This document shows positions 22,758 through 31,283 of a stretch of DNA of 41,993 bases, one piece after another. The translations under genes and the position numbers were made by a program. The DNA comes from a virus, in IMG/VR virus record IMGVR_UViG_3300005577_000055, positions 1 through 41,993 of that record, one strand, 5' to 3'. Numbering within the stretch: position 1 is the first letter of the stretch; every line of letters begins with the position of its first letter. The notes under the pieces were generated by a model. It saw nothing but the letters and a program-made list of their open reading frames with translations. It was not told the DNA's origin and did not search any database.

Positions 22758-23762
22758 ATGCCCATCACCCTCGCCCAGGCGCAGGTGAACACCCAGGCGG
22801 ACGTCGATTACAGCGTGATCGACAACCTGCGCCGCTACAGCTGGCTGTTCGACCAGATCGTCTTCGACGACACCGTCACTCCGGGCACCGGCGGCGGATC
22901 GCTGACCTACGCCTACACCCGCCTCGTGACCGCGGCGCCGGCCGGTTTCCGCGCGATCAACAGCGAGTACGTGCCCGGCCAGGCCACCCGCGCCCGGGCG
23001 AGCGTGGACCTCAAGCAGCTCGGTGGCGCGTTCTCCGTCGACCGCGTGATCGCCAAGCTGGGCGCGCAGGCGACCAACGAGGTCACGTTCCAGATGCAGC
23101 AGCTGCTCACCTCGATTCGCACCCGCTTCCAGCAGGAGCTGATCCTGGGCGACACGGCGGTCGACGGGAACGGCTTCGACGGCCTGTCGAAGATCCTGAC
23201 CGGCACCACCACCGAGAAGACCGCGACCGTGGCCGACTGGACCGCCGCCACCGTCATCACCCAGGCGCTGGCGATGGCTCGCCTCGACGAGGTCGACGAG
23301 TGGCTCTCGGGCATCGTGCCGTCGCACACCGGCGGCGGCGACCAGGGCGCGCCCGGCGCGCTCCCGCCGGGGGTGAAGGCGATCCTGGGCAACACCAAGA
23401 GCATCACCCGCTTCCGGGCGCTGGCCCGCTGGGCGGCGATGTACACCGAGGAGAAGGACTCCCTCGGCCGGAAGATCGAACGCTACGGCGACTGGGTCCT
23501 GGTCGACCTCGGAGACCGCGCCGACGGCGCCTCGCCGATCATCCCCGTCTCCTCGAGCTCGACCGACCTCTACGCGGTCACGTTCGGCCTGGACTCCGTC
23601 CACGGCGCCTCGCCGGCCAACAGTCAGCTCGTGGAGACCTGGATGCCGGACTTCTCGAACGCGGGCGCCGTCAAGACCGGCGAGATCGAGCTGGGCCCGT
23701 GCGCCCTCGTCGTCAAGAACACCAAGGCCGCCGGCGTGCTGCGCGGCATCGACGTGGTCTGA
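22758..23762 (+). CDS. major capsid protein (HK97-like fold)
   Basis: 334 residues with AAGGAG upstream. Features of the HK97-like shell protein: an N-arm, an E-loop-like region (GGGSLTYAYTRLVTAAPAGF), the spine helix (TNEVTFQMQQLLTSIRTRFQ), and a P-domain/A-domain core (ALPPGVKAILGNTKSI, YGDWVLVDLG). Length and position after the scaffold fit. It self-assembles into the icosahedral head. Confidence 0.85.
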   Translation: MPITLAQAQVNTQADVDYSVIDNLRRYSWLFDQIVFDDTVTPGTGGGSLTYAYTRLVTAAPAGFRAINSEYVPGQATRARASVDLKQLGGAFSVDRVIAKLGAQATNEVTFQMQQLLTSIRTRFQQELILGDTAVDGNGFDGLSKILTGTTTEKTATVADWTAATVITQALAMARLDEVDEWLSGIVPSHTGGGDQGAPGALPPGVKAILGNTKSITRFRALARWAAMYTEEKDSLGRKIERYGDWVLVDLGDRADGASPIIPVSSSSTDLYAVTFGLDSVHGASPANSQLVETWMPDFSNAGAVKTGEIELGPCALVVKNTKAAGVLRGIDVV

Positions 23763-23777
23763 CAGGAGCTGACGATC

Positions 23778-24116
23778 ATGACGAAGTACCTCATCAGCAC
23801 CCCGCAGGCCGGGTTCACCGGCGTCTCGGTCGGCGTGAACTTCACCGACGGCCACGCCGAGATCGACTCGGAGACCCAGGCGTCCGCCCTGCGGTACTTC
23901 CGCGCCCAGGGCTACGGCGTCGAGGAAGTCGACGAGGCGCCCGTGGTCGCCGACGAGGTGGACGACGAGCCGCCCGCCGAGCTGCCCGCGAAGTCCGCGG
24001 CCAAGCCCGAATGGGTCGCCGCCGCCATCGCGCGCGGCTACGACGCGGGCGACGCGGAGAAGGCCACCAAAGAGCAGCTGATCGAGCTGCTGACCAGTGA
24101 GGAGCAGCAGGCATGA
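23778..24116 (+). CDS. capsid-adjacent protein with SAP/HeH-like C-terminus
   Basis: 112 residues with GGAG upstream. The N-terminal half is beta (YLISTPQAGFTGVSVGVNF) and resembles small capsid decoration or neck-associated proteins. The C-terminal 35 residues (PEWVAAAIARGYDAG, KATKEQLIELL) have the helix-extended-helix pattern of SAP/HeH/Rho-N nucleic-acid-binding modules. Overlaps the next gene by 4 bases. Confidence 0.6.
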   Translation: MTKYLISTPQAGFTGVSVGVNFTDGHAEIDSETQASALRYFRAQGYGVEEVDEAPVVADEVDDEPPAELPAKSAAKPEWVAAAIARGYDAGDAEKATKEQLIELLTSEEQQA

Positions 24117-24700
24117 CCCAGCTCGGCGGCTACAACCGCAACGTGCGCGACGCCCTCGCGTTCCTGAACCTGTCCGAGCCGGCCAGCCCGGACACCTTCT
24201 GTCGACGCAACCTCCCGCGCGTGGGCCTGTACGACTCGGCCAGCGACACCGGCCAGGTCGCGCTCGCCACCGGCGTGATGACGTCGGTGCCGATCTTCCT
24301 CCAGGCCGGGGACGTCGTCACCAACCTGTCGTTCCGGTCCGGCGCGACGGCGGCCGGCACGCCGACGAACTACTGGTTCGCGATCTACAGCGACGCCGCC
24401 ACCCCGGCGCTGCTGGCCCAGACCGCGGACCAGACGTCGACGGCGTGGGCGGCGAACACCACGAAGACCCTGGCCCTTTCGGCGCCGTACACGGTGCCGA
24501 AGACCGGGATCTACTGGGCCGCGATCATGGTCACCGCGACCACCCCGCCGACGCTGCTCGGCGCGTGCGCGGCCCCGGCGATCGTCACCGGCGAGCGGAA
24601 CCTCTCGCAGTCCTCGGGCTCCGCCCTGACCGCGACGGCGCCGGCCACGATCGCGACCCCGACGGCGAAGACGTTCGTCCCGTACGTCGTCTGCACCTGA
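24113..24700 (+). CDS. beta-rich capsid decoration-like protein
   Basis: 195 residues, ATGA overlap. After about 50 residues the sequence is almost all beta with Ala/Thr/Gly repeats (DVVTNLSFRSGATAAGTPTN, YWFAIYSDAATPALLAQTAD, TGIYWAAIMVTATTPPT), typical of a jelly-roll or Ig-like surface protein. Its location just after the major capsid gene suggests a head decoration or head-fibre protein. I cannot name the family. Confidence 0.55.
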   Translation: MTQLGGYNRNVRDALAFLNLSEPASPDTFCRRNLPRVGLYDSASDTGQVALATGVMTSVPIFLQAGDVVTNLSFRSGATAAGTPTNYWFAIYSDAATPALLAQTADQTSTAWAANTTKTLALSAPYTVPKTGIYWAAIMVTATTPPTLLGACAAPAIVTGERNLSQSSGSALTATAPATIATPTAKTFVPYVVCT

Positions 24701-24704
24701 TCCC

Positions 24705-24736
24705 GCGCGGGCCCGGCCGGGAGACCGGGCCCGCGC
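24705..24736 (+). terminator. perfect 12-bp hairpin after the capsid module
   Basis: GCGCGGGCCCGG (24705-24716) and CCGGGCCCGCGC (24725-24736) flank an 8-base loop. No T-run follows, which is common for actinobacterial terminators. It begins four bases after the stop of the decoration-like gene and could reduce read-through into the connector genes. Confidence 0.6.
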
Positions 24737-24760
24737 ACCCCCTGGAGGAGGTGAACACCC

Positions 24761-25198
24761 GTGGCTCTCGTCTACGCCACCCGCGCCGAGCTCGTCGCCT
24801 ACGCGCCGGCCGGGACCGTGCTGCCCGCCGACCCGGAAGCCACCAGGTTGCTCACCTCCGCCTCGAAGATCATCCGGCGGGCGACGAAGACGGCGATCTA
24901 CGACGTCGACGTCGACGGCTACCCGACCAACTCGGTGATCCGGCAGGCGTTCCGAGACGCCACGTGCGCGCAGGCGCTGTGGTGGAACGCCAACCCGGGT
25001 GAAGAGACCGGGCAGGCCGGCCAGTACTCCAGCGTGTCAATCGGGTCGCTGAGCCTCACCCGCGCCGGACGCGGCGGCAACGGCTCCACCTCGGCGACCG
25101 GGCAGCAGCTGGCGTCACAGGCCGAAACCGAGCTGCGTGACGCTGGCGTGCTCGCGGGATCGATCGTGCACTCCTACGCGTGGGAGGGCTGGTTCTGA
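24761..25198 (+). CDS. head-tail adaptor protein
   Basis: 145 residues from a GTG with a strong GGAGGAGGTGA site. Helical N-terminal part (LVYATRAELVAYAPAG, EATRLLTSASKIIRRAT), a Gly/Ser-rich loop (SLTRAGRGGNGST) and a final helix. This matches gp6/gp15-like adaptors that form the first ring below the portal. Next three genes are the other connector parts. Confidence 0.7.
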   Translation: MALVYATRAELVAYAPAGTVLPADPEATRLLTSASKIIRRATKTAIYDVDVDGYPTNSVIRQAFRDATCAQALWWNANPGEETGQAGQYSSVSIGSLSLTRAGRGGNGSTSATGQQLASQAETELRDAGVLAGSIVHSYAWEGWF

Positions 25199-25506
25199 TG
25201 ATTCCGGCGTTCCTTCTGCAGCACACCGTCACCATCGAGGCGTTCCAGGGCAACGGCGCCAACGGACCCGTCTACGGCACGCCGCTCGTGGTGCCGTGCT
25301 TCCGCGACGACAAGCGGCGCCTGGTCCGCGCGCCCAACGGCAGCCAGGTCGTGTCCGAGTCCACCGTGTACTGCCAGCCCGGCACCGTCGCACCGCCGGA
25401 ATCCCGGATCAACCTCGGCACCCGGATCGCGACCGTGATCACCACCGCCGACCGGGACGGCGGCACGCTGCCAGTCCCGTCGCATGTGGAGGTGAACTGC
25501 ACGTGA
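25198..25506 (+). CDS. head-tail stopper-like protein
   Basis: 102 residues, ATG sharing one base with the previous stop. Almost entirely beta (HTVTIEAFQGNGANGPVYGT, LVRAPNGSQVVSESTVYC, GTRIATVITTADRDGG), as expected of stopper/closure ring proteins such as SPP1 gp16. Function is assigned from fold-like composition and gene order. Confidence 0.6.
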   Translation: MIPAFLLQHTVTIEAFQGNGANGPVYGTPLVVPCFRDDKRRLVRAPNGSQVVSESTVYCQPGTVAPPESRINLGTRIATVITTADRDGGTLPVPSHVEVNCT

Positions 25507-25853
25507 GCATCAAGTGGGACCTCGACTGGGACGGCGACCGTGTCGGCTTCCTCGTCGAAGAGGCGGCGTTCGCCGGGCTGCAGCAGGGCGCCGAGCACCT
25601 GCTGCAGGTGTCGCGCACGCGCGTGCCCCTCGAGGAGGGCACGCTGGAGCGGTCCGGCGTGGCCAGTGCCGACCGGGCATCGCTGACCGCGGCGGTGTCT
25701 TACGACACCGTGTACGCCTGCCGGCAGCACGAAGAGCTCACCTGGCGGCACGCTCCTGGCCGCACGGCGAAGTACCTCGAGGGCCCGGCCAACGAAGAGG
25801 CCGGCACCATCGGCGAGATCATCGCCGCGGCGATCCGGCGGAGGACCGCGTGA
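25503..25853 (+). CDS. tail completion / HK97 gp10-like protein
   Basis: 116 residues, GTG with 4-base overlap. Helix GLQQGAEHLLQVSRTRVPLE, then GTLERSGVASADRASL, YDTVYACRQHEELTWRH and AKYLEGPANEEAGTI follow the pattern of gp10-like minor capsid/tail completion proteins (an early helix, T/SG.L..S, Y...VE/QH....H..G..KYLE). Position between stopper and tail terminator fits. Confidence 0.7.
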   Translation: MSIKWDLDWDGDRVGFLVEEAAFAGLQQGAEHLLQVSRTRVPLEEGTLERSGVASADRASLTAAVSYDTVYACRQHEELTWRHAPGRTAKYLEGPANEEAGTIGEIIAAAIRRRTA

Positions 25854-26284
25854 GCTTCACCGGCGACCTCCTCGACGGCCTGGCGCAGGTGCTCGCCACC
25901 GGCGGTGCCGGCACGTACCGGGCCGACGGCAGCGCCTACCTCCCGGGCGAGACGGCCATCGTGTTCGAGGCGATGCCGCAGGCCCCTGACCGCGTCATCG
26001 TGCTGTCGGACTACCCGGTGGCCGACGACGCGTCCCTTTCGGACTCGGTGATCGGCGTGCAGGTCCGCTGCCGGGGCGGCGCCGACCCGCACGACGTCAA
26101 GAACATCGCCGGGACGGTGTTCGACCAGTTGCACGGCCGTACCGCCTACCAGGCCGGGACGGTCCGGGTCGTGCAGTCCCTGCACCAGTCCGGCGCCCCG
26201 CTCGGCCGGGACGACAGCAACCGGTGGGAACGCTCAGAGAACTACTACCTCACCGTCCACCGGCCTTCGACCTACCGCACCTAG
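25850..26284 (+). CDS. tail terminator protein
   Basis: 144 residues, GTG with 4-base overlap. An N-terminal helix (DLLDGLAQVLATGG) followed by strands (TAIVFEAMPQAPDRVIVLSD, IGVQVRCRGGADPHDVK) and a helix with FDQLHG is the usual outline of minor capsid/tail terminator proteins that cap the tail tube. It directly precedes the tube gene. Confidence 0.7.
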   Translation: MSFTGDLLDGLAQVLATGGAGTYRADGSAYLPGETAIVFEAMPQAPDRVIVLSDYPVADDASLSDSVIGVQVRCRGGADPHDVKNIAGTVFDQLHGRTAYQAGTVRVVQSLHQSGAPLGRDDSNRWERSENYYLTVHRPSTYRT

Positions 26285-26296
26285 GAGAGAACGATC

Positions 26297-27061
26297 ATGG
26301 CTGTTCCCACGCGTACTCCGCTCGGCGCGTCGACCACACAGCTGATGTGGTACCTCGACGTCGACACCGCTGGCAGCGTCAGCGCGCCGGTGTGGATTCC
26401 GGTGCACGGCATGACGGAATTCAAGCCCGCGCTCGAACCGACACTGCAGGACGACTCCGACTACGACTCGGACGGCTTCCAGTCGTCGACCAAAACCGCC
26501 GAGAAGTGGTCGGTCGAAACGAAGCTCGCGCGGAAAGTCACCGAAGCCGACGGCACCGTCTACGACGCGGGGCAGGAGTTCCTGCGCTCCAAGGCCTTCG
26601 GCAAGCTGGGCCCTGCCAACCGTGTGCACATCCGCTACTACGAGATGACCGAGGACGGCCCCCGCGCCGAGGCTTACGAGGGCTTCGCGGCGGTCGGCTG
26701 GTCGCCGGACGGCGGCAAGATGGAGGACCTCGTCCTCGTCTCCGTCACCCTCACCGGGCAGGGCAAGCTCAACCAGATCACCCACCCCGACACCGGCGTC
26801 TCGCTGCCGATCGTCACGCTGGTCGACCCCGACGACGGTCTGGCCGCGGGCGGCACGCTCGTCGAGATCAGCGGCGCCAACTTCACCGGCGCCACCTCGG
26901 TCAAATTCGGCGCAACCAGCGCGACGTCGTTCGACGTGGTGTCGGGCGGCACGATCGAGGCGATCGCCCCGGCGCACGCCGCGGGGCAGGTCGACGTCAC
27001 CGTCGTCACCCCGGCCGGCACCTCCGCCACTGGGCCCGCCACCAAGTTCACCTACGCGTAG
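26297..27061 (+). CDS. major tail (tube) protein with C-terminal IPT/TIG domain
   Basis: 254 residues with AGGAGA upstream. The N-terminal 165 residues are a tube-like beta fold (LMWYLDVDTAGSVSAPVWIP, VETKLARKV, RVHIRYYEMTEDGPRAEAYE). From about residue 169 there is an Ig-like IPT/TIG domain (GGTLVEISGANFTGATSVKF, then VDVTVVTPAGTS). Such Ig-like decorations on tail tubes are known and are thought to give weak surface adhesion. It precedes the tail chaperones as expected. Confidence 0.8.
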   Translation: MAVPTRTPLGASTTQLMWYLDVDTAGSVSAPVWIPVHGMTEFKPALEPTLQDDSDYDSDGFQSSTKTAEKWSVETKLARKVTEADGTVYDAGQEFLRSKAFGKLGPANRVHIRYYEMTEDGPRAEAYEGFAAVGWSPDGGKMEDLVLVSVTLTGQGKLNQITHPDTGVSLPIVTLVDPDDGLAAGGTLVEISGANFTGATSVKFGATSATSFDVVSGGTIEAIAPAHAAGQVDVTVVTPAGTSATGPATKFTYA

Positions 27062-27069
27062 GCGCGACG

Positions 27070-27570
27070 ATGGCTCTCAAGGACCTCTCGTCGTTCCTCG
27101 ACGACGACGCGATCGACGTGCCGATCGACGGCAAGACCTACCGGGTCAAGTCGCCGGATGCGAAAACCGGCCTGCTGCTGGCGTCGCTGGCGAACGTCGG
27201 CGTCAAGGCCGCGTCCGGCGCCGACGTCGGCCAGGCCGACGTCGAGAAGCTCGACCTCGACGACGCCAAGGAACGCGACTTCATGGAGATGGTCCTCGGC
27301 GACACCCTCGCCGAGCTCATCGCCGACAACGTGGCGTGGACGAAGATCCAGCGGCTCAGCCGCTACTGCTTCATCCACTTCGCCATCGGCGAGGAGGCCG
27401 CCGACGACGCGCTCAAGAGCGGCGCGCTGACGGGGGAAGCCCCGGCCCCGAACCGCGCGGCACGCCGCGCGGGGTCACGGGGCGCGGCGACTACGACGAA
27501 GCGTCGGACCTCCACCGCTGGTACGACGTCGACGAAACCGCCCGCGCGCAAGCCGAGGGCAAAAGCCTGA
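27070..27570 (+). CDS. tail assembly chaperone, short form (gpG-like)
   Basis: 166 residues. Acidic N-terminus (LSSFLDDDAIDVPIDGKTYR), a helical middle (KLDLDDAKERDFMEMVLGDT) and a low-complexity basic C-terminus read in the zero frame. It sits between the tube and tape measure genes, the fixed place of the G/GT-type chaperones that coat the tape measure protein during tail assembly. A second open frame (-1) overlaps its end and gives the long form by frameshifting. Confidence 0.75.
   Translation: MALKDLSSFLDDDAIDVPIDGKTYRVKSPDAKTGLLLASLANVGVKAASGADVGQADVEKLDLDDAKERDFMEMVLGDTLAELIADNVAWTKIQRLSRYCFIHFAIGEEAADDALKSGALTGEAPAPNRAARRAGSRGAATTTKRRTSTAGTTSTKPPARKPRAKA
27432..27438 (+). promoter_or_regulatory. 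putative -1 frameshift site GGGGGAA
   Basis: The zero-frame codons here are ACG GGG GAA (Thr121, Gly122, Glu123). A one-base backward slip puts ribosomes into the frame that is open to 27779. The G-run and the change of protein character just after it make this the most likely slip point. It is not a textbook X XXY YYZ heptamer. Confidence 0.5.
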
Positions 27571-27779
27571 CCTGGCGCCAGCTGCTGAGCGAGTGGCAGC
27601 TGGTGGAAGCCGACCTGCACGAGACCTACGGCCTCGACGTCGGCGACCACCAGCTGCTCGCCGCCCGCTCGTGGCGGTGGCTGCGCGCCCGGATCCTCGG
27701 CCTGCTCGCCAGCGACACCCGCATCACCCGCAAGTTCGCACCCGAAGAGGAGGTGGCCCGTGGCGCTCAACATCGGTGA
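27438..27779 (+). CDS. tail assembly chaperone, -1 frame extension (gpT-like part)
   Basis: Expected as a -1 fusion to the upstream chaperone; join(27070..27438, 27438..27779) would give 236 residues. The extension has the typical helical T-domain: DEASDLHRWYDVDETARAQA, then TWRQLLSEWQLVEADLHETY and WRWLRARILGLLASDTRI. It lacks its own ribosome site. The end overlaps the tape measure start by 20 bases. Confidence 0.7.
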   Translation, partial: SPGPEPRGTPRGVTGRGDYDEASDLHRWYDVDETARAQAEGKSLTWRQLLSEWQLVEADLHETYGLDVGDHQLLAARSWRWLRARILGLLASDTRITRKFAPEEEVARGAQHR

Positions 27780-30411
27780 ACTGGTCGGCTACCTCAAGCT
27801 CGACCGGAAGCAGTGGAACGCGGGCCTCACGGCCGCGCGGGCGCAGCTGAAGCGGCTTGGCACGGGGAACGACGACCTGAACCAGATGCAGTCCCGGATC
27901 GCAAAGATCGGGAGCGGCTTCAAGCTCGCCGCGCTGCAGGCCGGCAACCTCCAGTGGGTCATCTTCGGGATCGCCGGGGCGATGCAGCTGGTTGTCGCCG
28001 CATCGGGGGTACTCGGTCTGGTCGTCGCTGCCGGGTTCGCGGCGGCCGGCGCGCTGATCGCCGTGAAGCTAGGCGCCGAGGGGGCGAAACGAGCGTTCGA
28101 GGGCCTGAAGCCCACACTCGACAACCTCAAGGCGAATGTGTCGAGCAGCTTCGAAAAGGCGCTCATCCCCGCGGTCAACAACCTCAAGGGGATCCTGCCG
28201 AAGCTGACCAACGGGTTCCAGCAGATCGCGACCGCGATCGGCGGCGTCGCCACCAAGGTCACGATCATGCTCAAGTCCTCGGCGGCCGCGGAGCAGCTGA
28301 ACACGATCCTGTCCTTCACCGCGCGGATCGTGCAGAACCTCGGCAAGGCCGCCGCGCCGGTCACCGCGGCGTTCATCCGGATCGGCGCGGTCGCCATGCC
28401 GATCCTGTTCGACCTCACCCGCGGAATCGGAAGCGCCGCGGACCGGTTCAATGCCTGGGTTCAGCGGATGGCCGACACCGGCAACATCACACAGTGGATC
28501 CAGAAAGGCATCGACACCTTCAGGCAGCTCGGCGCCTACCTCGGCGGTGTCGTGCTGCTGGTCGTGCAGATCTTCGATGCGCTGCAGGAAGGCGCCGGCG
28601 CGACCCAGATGTCGATCAGCGGCATCGTGGGGGCCCTGATCGGGCTCGCCGCGGTCGTCACCGGCAACCCGGTGCTGGCGTTCATCGGATTCCTCGCCGG
28701 GACCGGCATCCCGATCCTGCAGAAGTTCATGGCCACCGCTGAAGGCCGGGAGGTGTTCCAGAAGCTCGGCGACGCGATGAACCGGATCGGCAACGTCGTG
28801 TCCGACGTACTCGTCGCCGCGGTCACCCAGCTGGCGCCGCTGATCCCCCCACTGGTGTCGGCCTTCGCCGACCTCGCCGAGCAGACGTTGCCTTCGCTGA
28901 TCACCGCGATCACGTTCCTGGCCCCGGTGCTGCTCAATATCGCGACGTTCATCCAGCAGAACATCGGCTGGATCGGGCCGCTCGCGACCGCGCTGGGCGT
29001 GTGGACGGCGGCGCAGTGGGCGCTCAACATCGCCCTCGACGCCAACCCCATCGGGCTGATCATCCTCGCGATCGGGGCGCTGATCGCGATCGTCGCGACG
29101 ATCATCACCTACTGGGAGCCGATCTCCGGGTTCTTCGTGGACCTGTGGAACACCATCTGGAAGTGGACGTCCGACCGGATCAGCGACATCCGCGACTTCA
29201 TCGTCAACGTGTGGAACGGGATCGTCGACTGGTTCTCCGGCCTCGGCTCGAAGATCGGCGCGGCGTTCTCCTCGGCGATCGACTGGTTCGCGTCGCTGCC
29301 GGGCAAGATCGGCAGCTTCCTGGCCAGCCTGCCCGGCATCCTGTGGAACGCCTTCACCTCCGCGTTCCGGTTCGCGCTCAACGCCGTCGTGCAGGGCATC
29401 GAGTGGGTGATCGCCGAGGTGATCGCGCTGCCGTTCCAGATCCTGTACCTGCTCGGCCAGCTGGGGCAGCTGCTGTGGGGGCTGATGTTGTCGGCGTGGA
29501 GCTTCGCCGGCGACGCGGTCCGGGCGGGCGTGAACGCGCTCGTCGACTTCGTCGTCCAGCTCCCGGGCCGGGTCATCGACGGCCTGATCGTGCTCGGGTC
29601 GCTGCTCGTTGGGTGGGCGACGAACGCCTGGAACTGGGCGCTCACCACCACCATCAACCTGATCCTCAGCATCGTCGACTTCGTGCGGAGCCTGCCGCAG
29701 CGGATCATCTCCGGGATCTCCGCTCTCGGATCGATGCTGTCCAACGCCGCCGGCGCAGCGTTCCGCTGGTACATCAGCACCATGATCAGCACCGCCGAGG
29801 GGATCTGGAGCTTCGTCCGGTCGATCCCCGGCCGGATCATCGACGCCCTCGGCGACCTCGGCGGGATGCTGTGGAACGCGGGCAAGAACATCATCGACGG
29901 GTTCATCAGGGGCATCAAGGCCGCGGCAGGCGCCGTCTACGACGCGGTCGGCGGGATCCTCTCGAAGGTCCGTTCGCTGCTGCCGTTCTCGCCCGCGAAG
30001 GAGGGGCCGTTCTCGGGTAAGGGCTGGGTCCTCTACTCCGGCATGTCGATCTCGCAGGCACTCGCGGACGGCATCCGGAAGCGTGGCGGCGAGGCGGTCC
30101 GTGCGGCCACGCAGCTGGCCTCACAGGTACAGGATGCGGTCGCGGGGGCCGTCGCGACGACGGTCCGGATGCCGTTGAAGCTGACGGACATTGTGCACGC
30201 CGGCGACGTGTCCGAACAGGAATGGCAGCAGCTGCTCAGCTCCGGGTGGCGCGGGCGCGCGGGCGACAACATGGAAGCCCTGTACCGCCCCAGCGGCGAC
30301 ACCACACAGTCCCGGGCGCTGGTGCAGATCGAGAACTACCACCCGCCGGCCGACGCGACCCCGGCCGACGTCGCGCAGGATCTCGACTGGCTCTCGCGGA
30401 CGGGGGGCTGA
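27760..30411 (+). CDS. tail tape measure protein
   Basis: 883 residues, GTG start with GAGGAGG upstream. It is the longest gene of the window and follows the tail chaperones, as in all siphophages. The N-terminus (ELVGYLKLDRKQWNAGLTAA) is typical. Several hydrophobic helices follow (about 63-92, 280-320, 410-470), then Trp/Phe-rich repeated segments (VDLWNTIWKWTSDRISDIRD, LPGKIGSFLASLPGILWNAF) that recur through 450-750, and the conserved end SPAKEGPFSGKGW. It sets tail length and helps DNA cross the cell membrane. No lytic transglycosylase or peptidase motif is obvious. Confidence 0.9.
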   Translation: MALNIGELVGYLKLDRKQWNAGLTAARAQLKRLGTGNDDLNQMQSRIAKIGSGFKLAALQAGNLQWVIFGIAGAMQLVVAASGVLGLVVAAGFAAAGALIAVKLGAEGAKRAFEGLKPTLDNLKANVSSSFEKALIPAVNNLKGILPKLTNGFQQIATAIGGVATKVTIMLKSSAAAEQLNTILSFTARIVQNLGKAAAPVTAAFIRIGAVAMPILFDLTRGIGSAADRFNAWVQRMADTGNITQWIQKGIDTFRQLGAYLGGVVLLVVQIFDALQEGAGATQMSISGIVGALIGLAAVVTGNPVLAFIGFLAGTGIPILQKFMATAEGREVFQKLGDAMNRIGNVVSDVLVAAVTQLAPLIPPLVSAFADLAEQTLPSLITAITFLAPVLLNIATFIQQNIGWIGPLATALGVWTAAQWALNIALDANPIGLIILAIGALIAIVATIITYWEPISGFFVDLWNTIWKWTSDRISDIRDFIVNVWNGIVDWFSGLGSKIGAAFSSAIDWFASLPGKIGSFLASLPGILWNAFTSAFRFALNAVVQGIEWVIAEVIALPFQILYLLGQLGQLLWGLMLSAWSFAGDAVRAGVNALVDFVVQLPGRVIDGLIVLGSLLVGWATNAWNWALTTTINLILSIVDFVRSLPQRIISGISALGSMLSNAAGAAFRWYISTMISTAEGIWSFVRSIPGRIIDALGDLGGMLWNAGKNIIDGFIRGIKAAAGAVYDAVGGILSKVRSLLPFSPAKEGPFSGKGWVLYSGMSISQALADGIRKRGGEAVRAATQLASQVQDAVAGAVATTVRMPLKLTDIVHAGDVSEQEWQQLLSSGWRGRAGDNMEALYRPSGDTTQSRALVQIENYHPPADATPADVAQDLDWLSRTGG

Positions 30412-31274
30412 TGGCCGGCGAGCTGATCACCCAGGACGGTCAGATCGAGTGGCGTGGCACGCTGCTCGGCGCGGGCACGCCGTACCGGTGGCGCGACCTC
30501 GTGGGCTGGCTCGACCTGCCCGAGGTCCGTGACGGGGACATCGACTTCGACAACGCACACGGCGCCCAGCCCGGGCAGCTGCTGCTCGGCCGGCGCACCG
30601 TCGAGTGGACGTTCGTGCTCAACGGCGCCGCGGCCGACTTCGCTGCCCAGACGAAGGTCCTGCGGGCGATCACGGCGCTCGACGAGAACCCCGTCGAGGA
30701 GCCGCTGGTCATCCAGACCGAGGGCCTGAAGGCGATGGTGAACGCGCGCGTCATCCGCCGTTCGATCCCGCGGCCGCCGAACAACGCCTCGGGCTTCAGC
30801 ATCGGCGCGATCCAGTGGCGGGCCACCAACCCGCGGCTGCTGCACCTGCCGCAGATCATCGCCGGGCCGGTCAGCCCGCCGGTGGCCGGCAGCGGCGGCC
30901 TCATCTACCCGCTCGTCTATCCGCTGGTGTACGGGTCGGCGCAGTCCGGCGGCGAGCTGGTGCTGGAGAACGAAGGCAACGCCGCCGTGCAGCCGGTCTT
31001 CCGGATCACCGGCGCCAGCACCGGCCCGGTGATCACCGACGCCGACACCGGGCAGCAGCTGGCGTTCGACCCGAGCTACGTGCTCCCCGCGGGAAAGCAG
31101 CTGTACCTCACCCACGAGAACAGGTCGGTGCTCCTAGACGACGGCGTTTCTAGGAGCAACCAGCTCATCACCCGGCAGTGGTTCACGCTGCCGGTCGGGA
31201 CCTCGCGGGTGCGGTTCACCTCCGCTGACGGCCAGGGGCTGCTCGAGGCCCTCTACTACTCCACTTCGATGTGA
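30411..31274 (+). CDS. distal tail protein (Dit-like)
   Basis: 287 residues, ATG sharing one base with the tape measure stop. Strands and the mid-protein pattern (RRTVEWTFVLNGAAADFAAQ, RVIRRSIPRPPNNASGFSIG) fit the Sipho_tail/Dit family, whose hexamer forms the hub between tail tube and tip. The C-terminal part is a second beta domain (GELVLENEGNAAVQPVFRIT) like the galectin-type domain of Dit proteins. Confidence 0.7.
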   Translation: MAGELITQDGQIEWRGTLLGAGTPYRWRDLVGWLDLPEVRDGDIDFDNAHGAQPGQLLLGRRTVEWTFVLNGAAADFAAQTKVLRAITALDENPVEEPLVIQTEGLKAMVNARVIRRSIPRPPNNASGFSIGAIQWRATNPRLLHLPQIIAGPVSPPVAGSGGLIYPLVYPLVYGSAQSGGELVLENEGNAAVQPVFRITGASTGPVITDADTGQQLAFDPSYVLPAGKQLYLTHENRSVLLDDGVSRSNQLITRQWFTLPVGTSRVRFTSADGQGLLEALYYSTSM

Positions 31275-31283
31275 GGACGGATC

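Noticed and set aside
26674-27051. Minus-strand frame opposite the tail tube Ig-like domain
   Set aside because: It is a shadow frame; the plus-strand product has a clear domain structure and correct place in the tail module.
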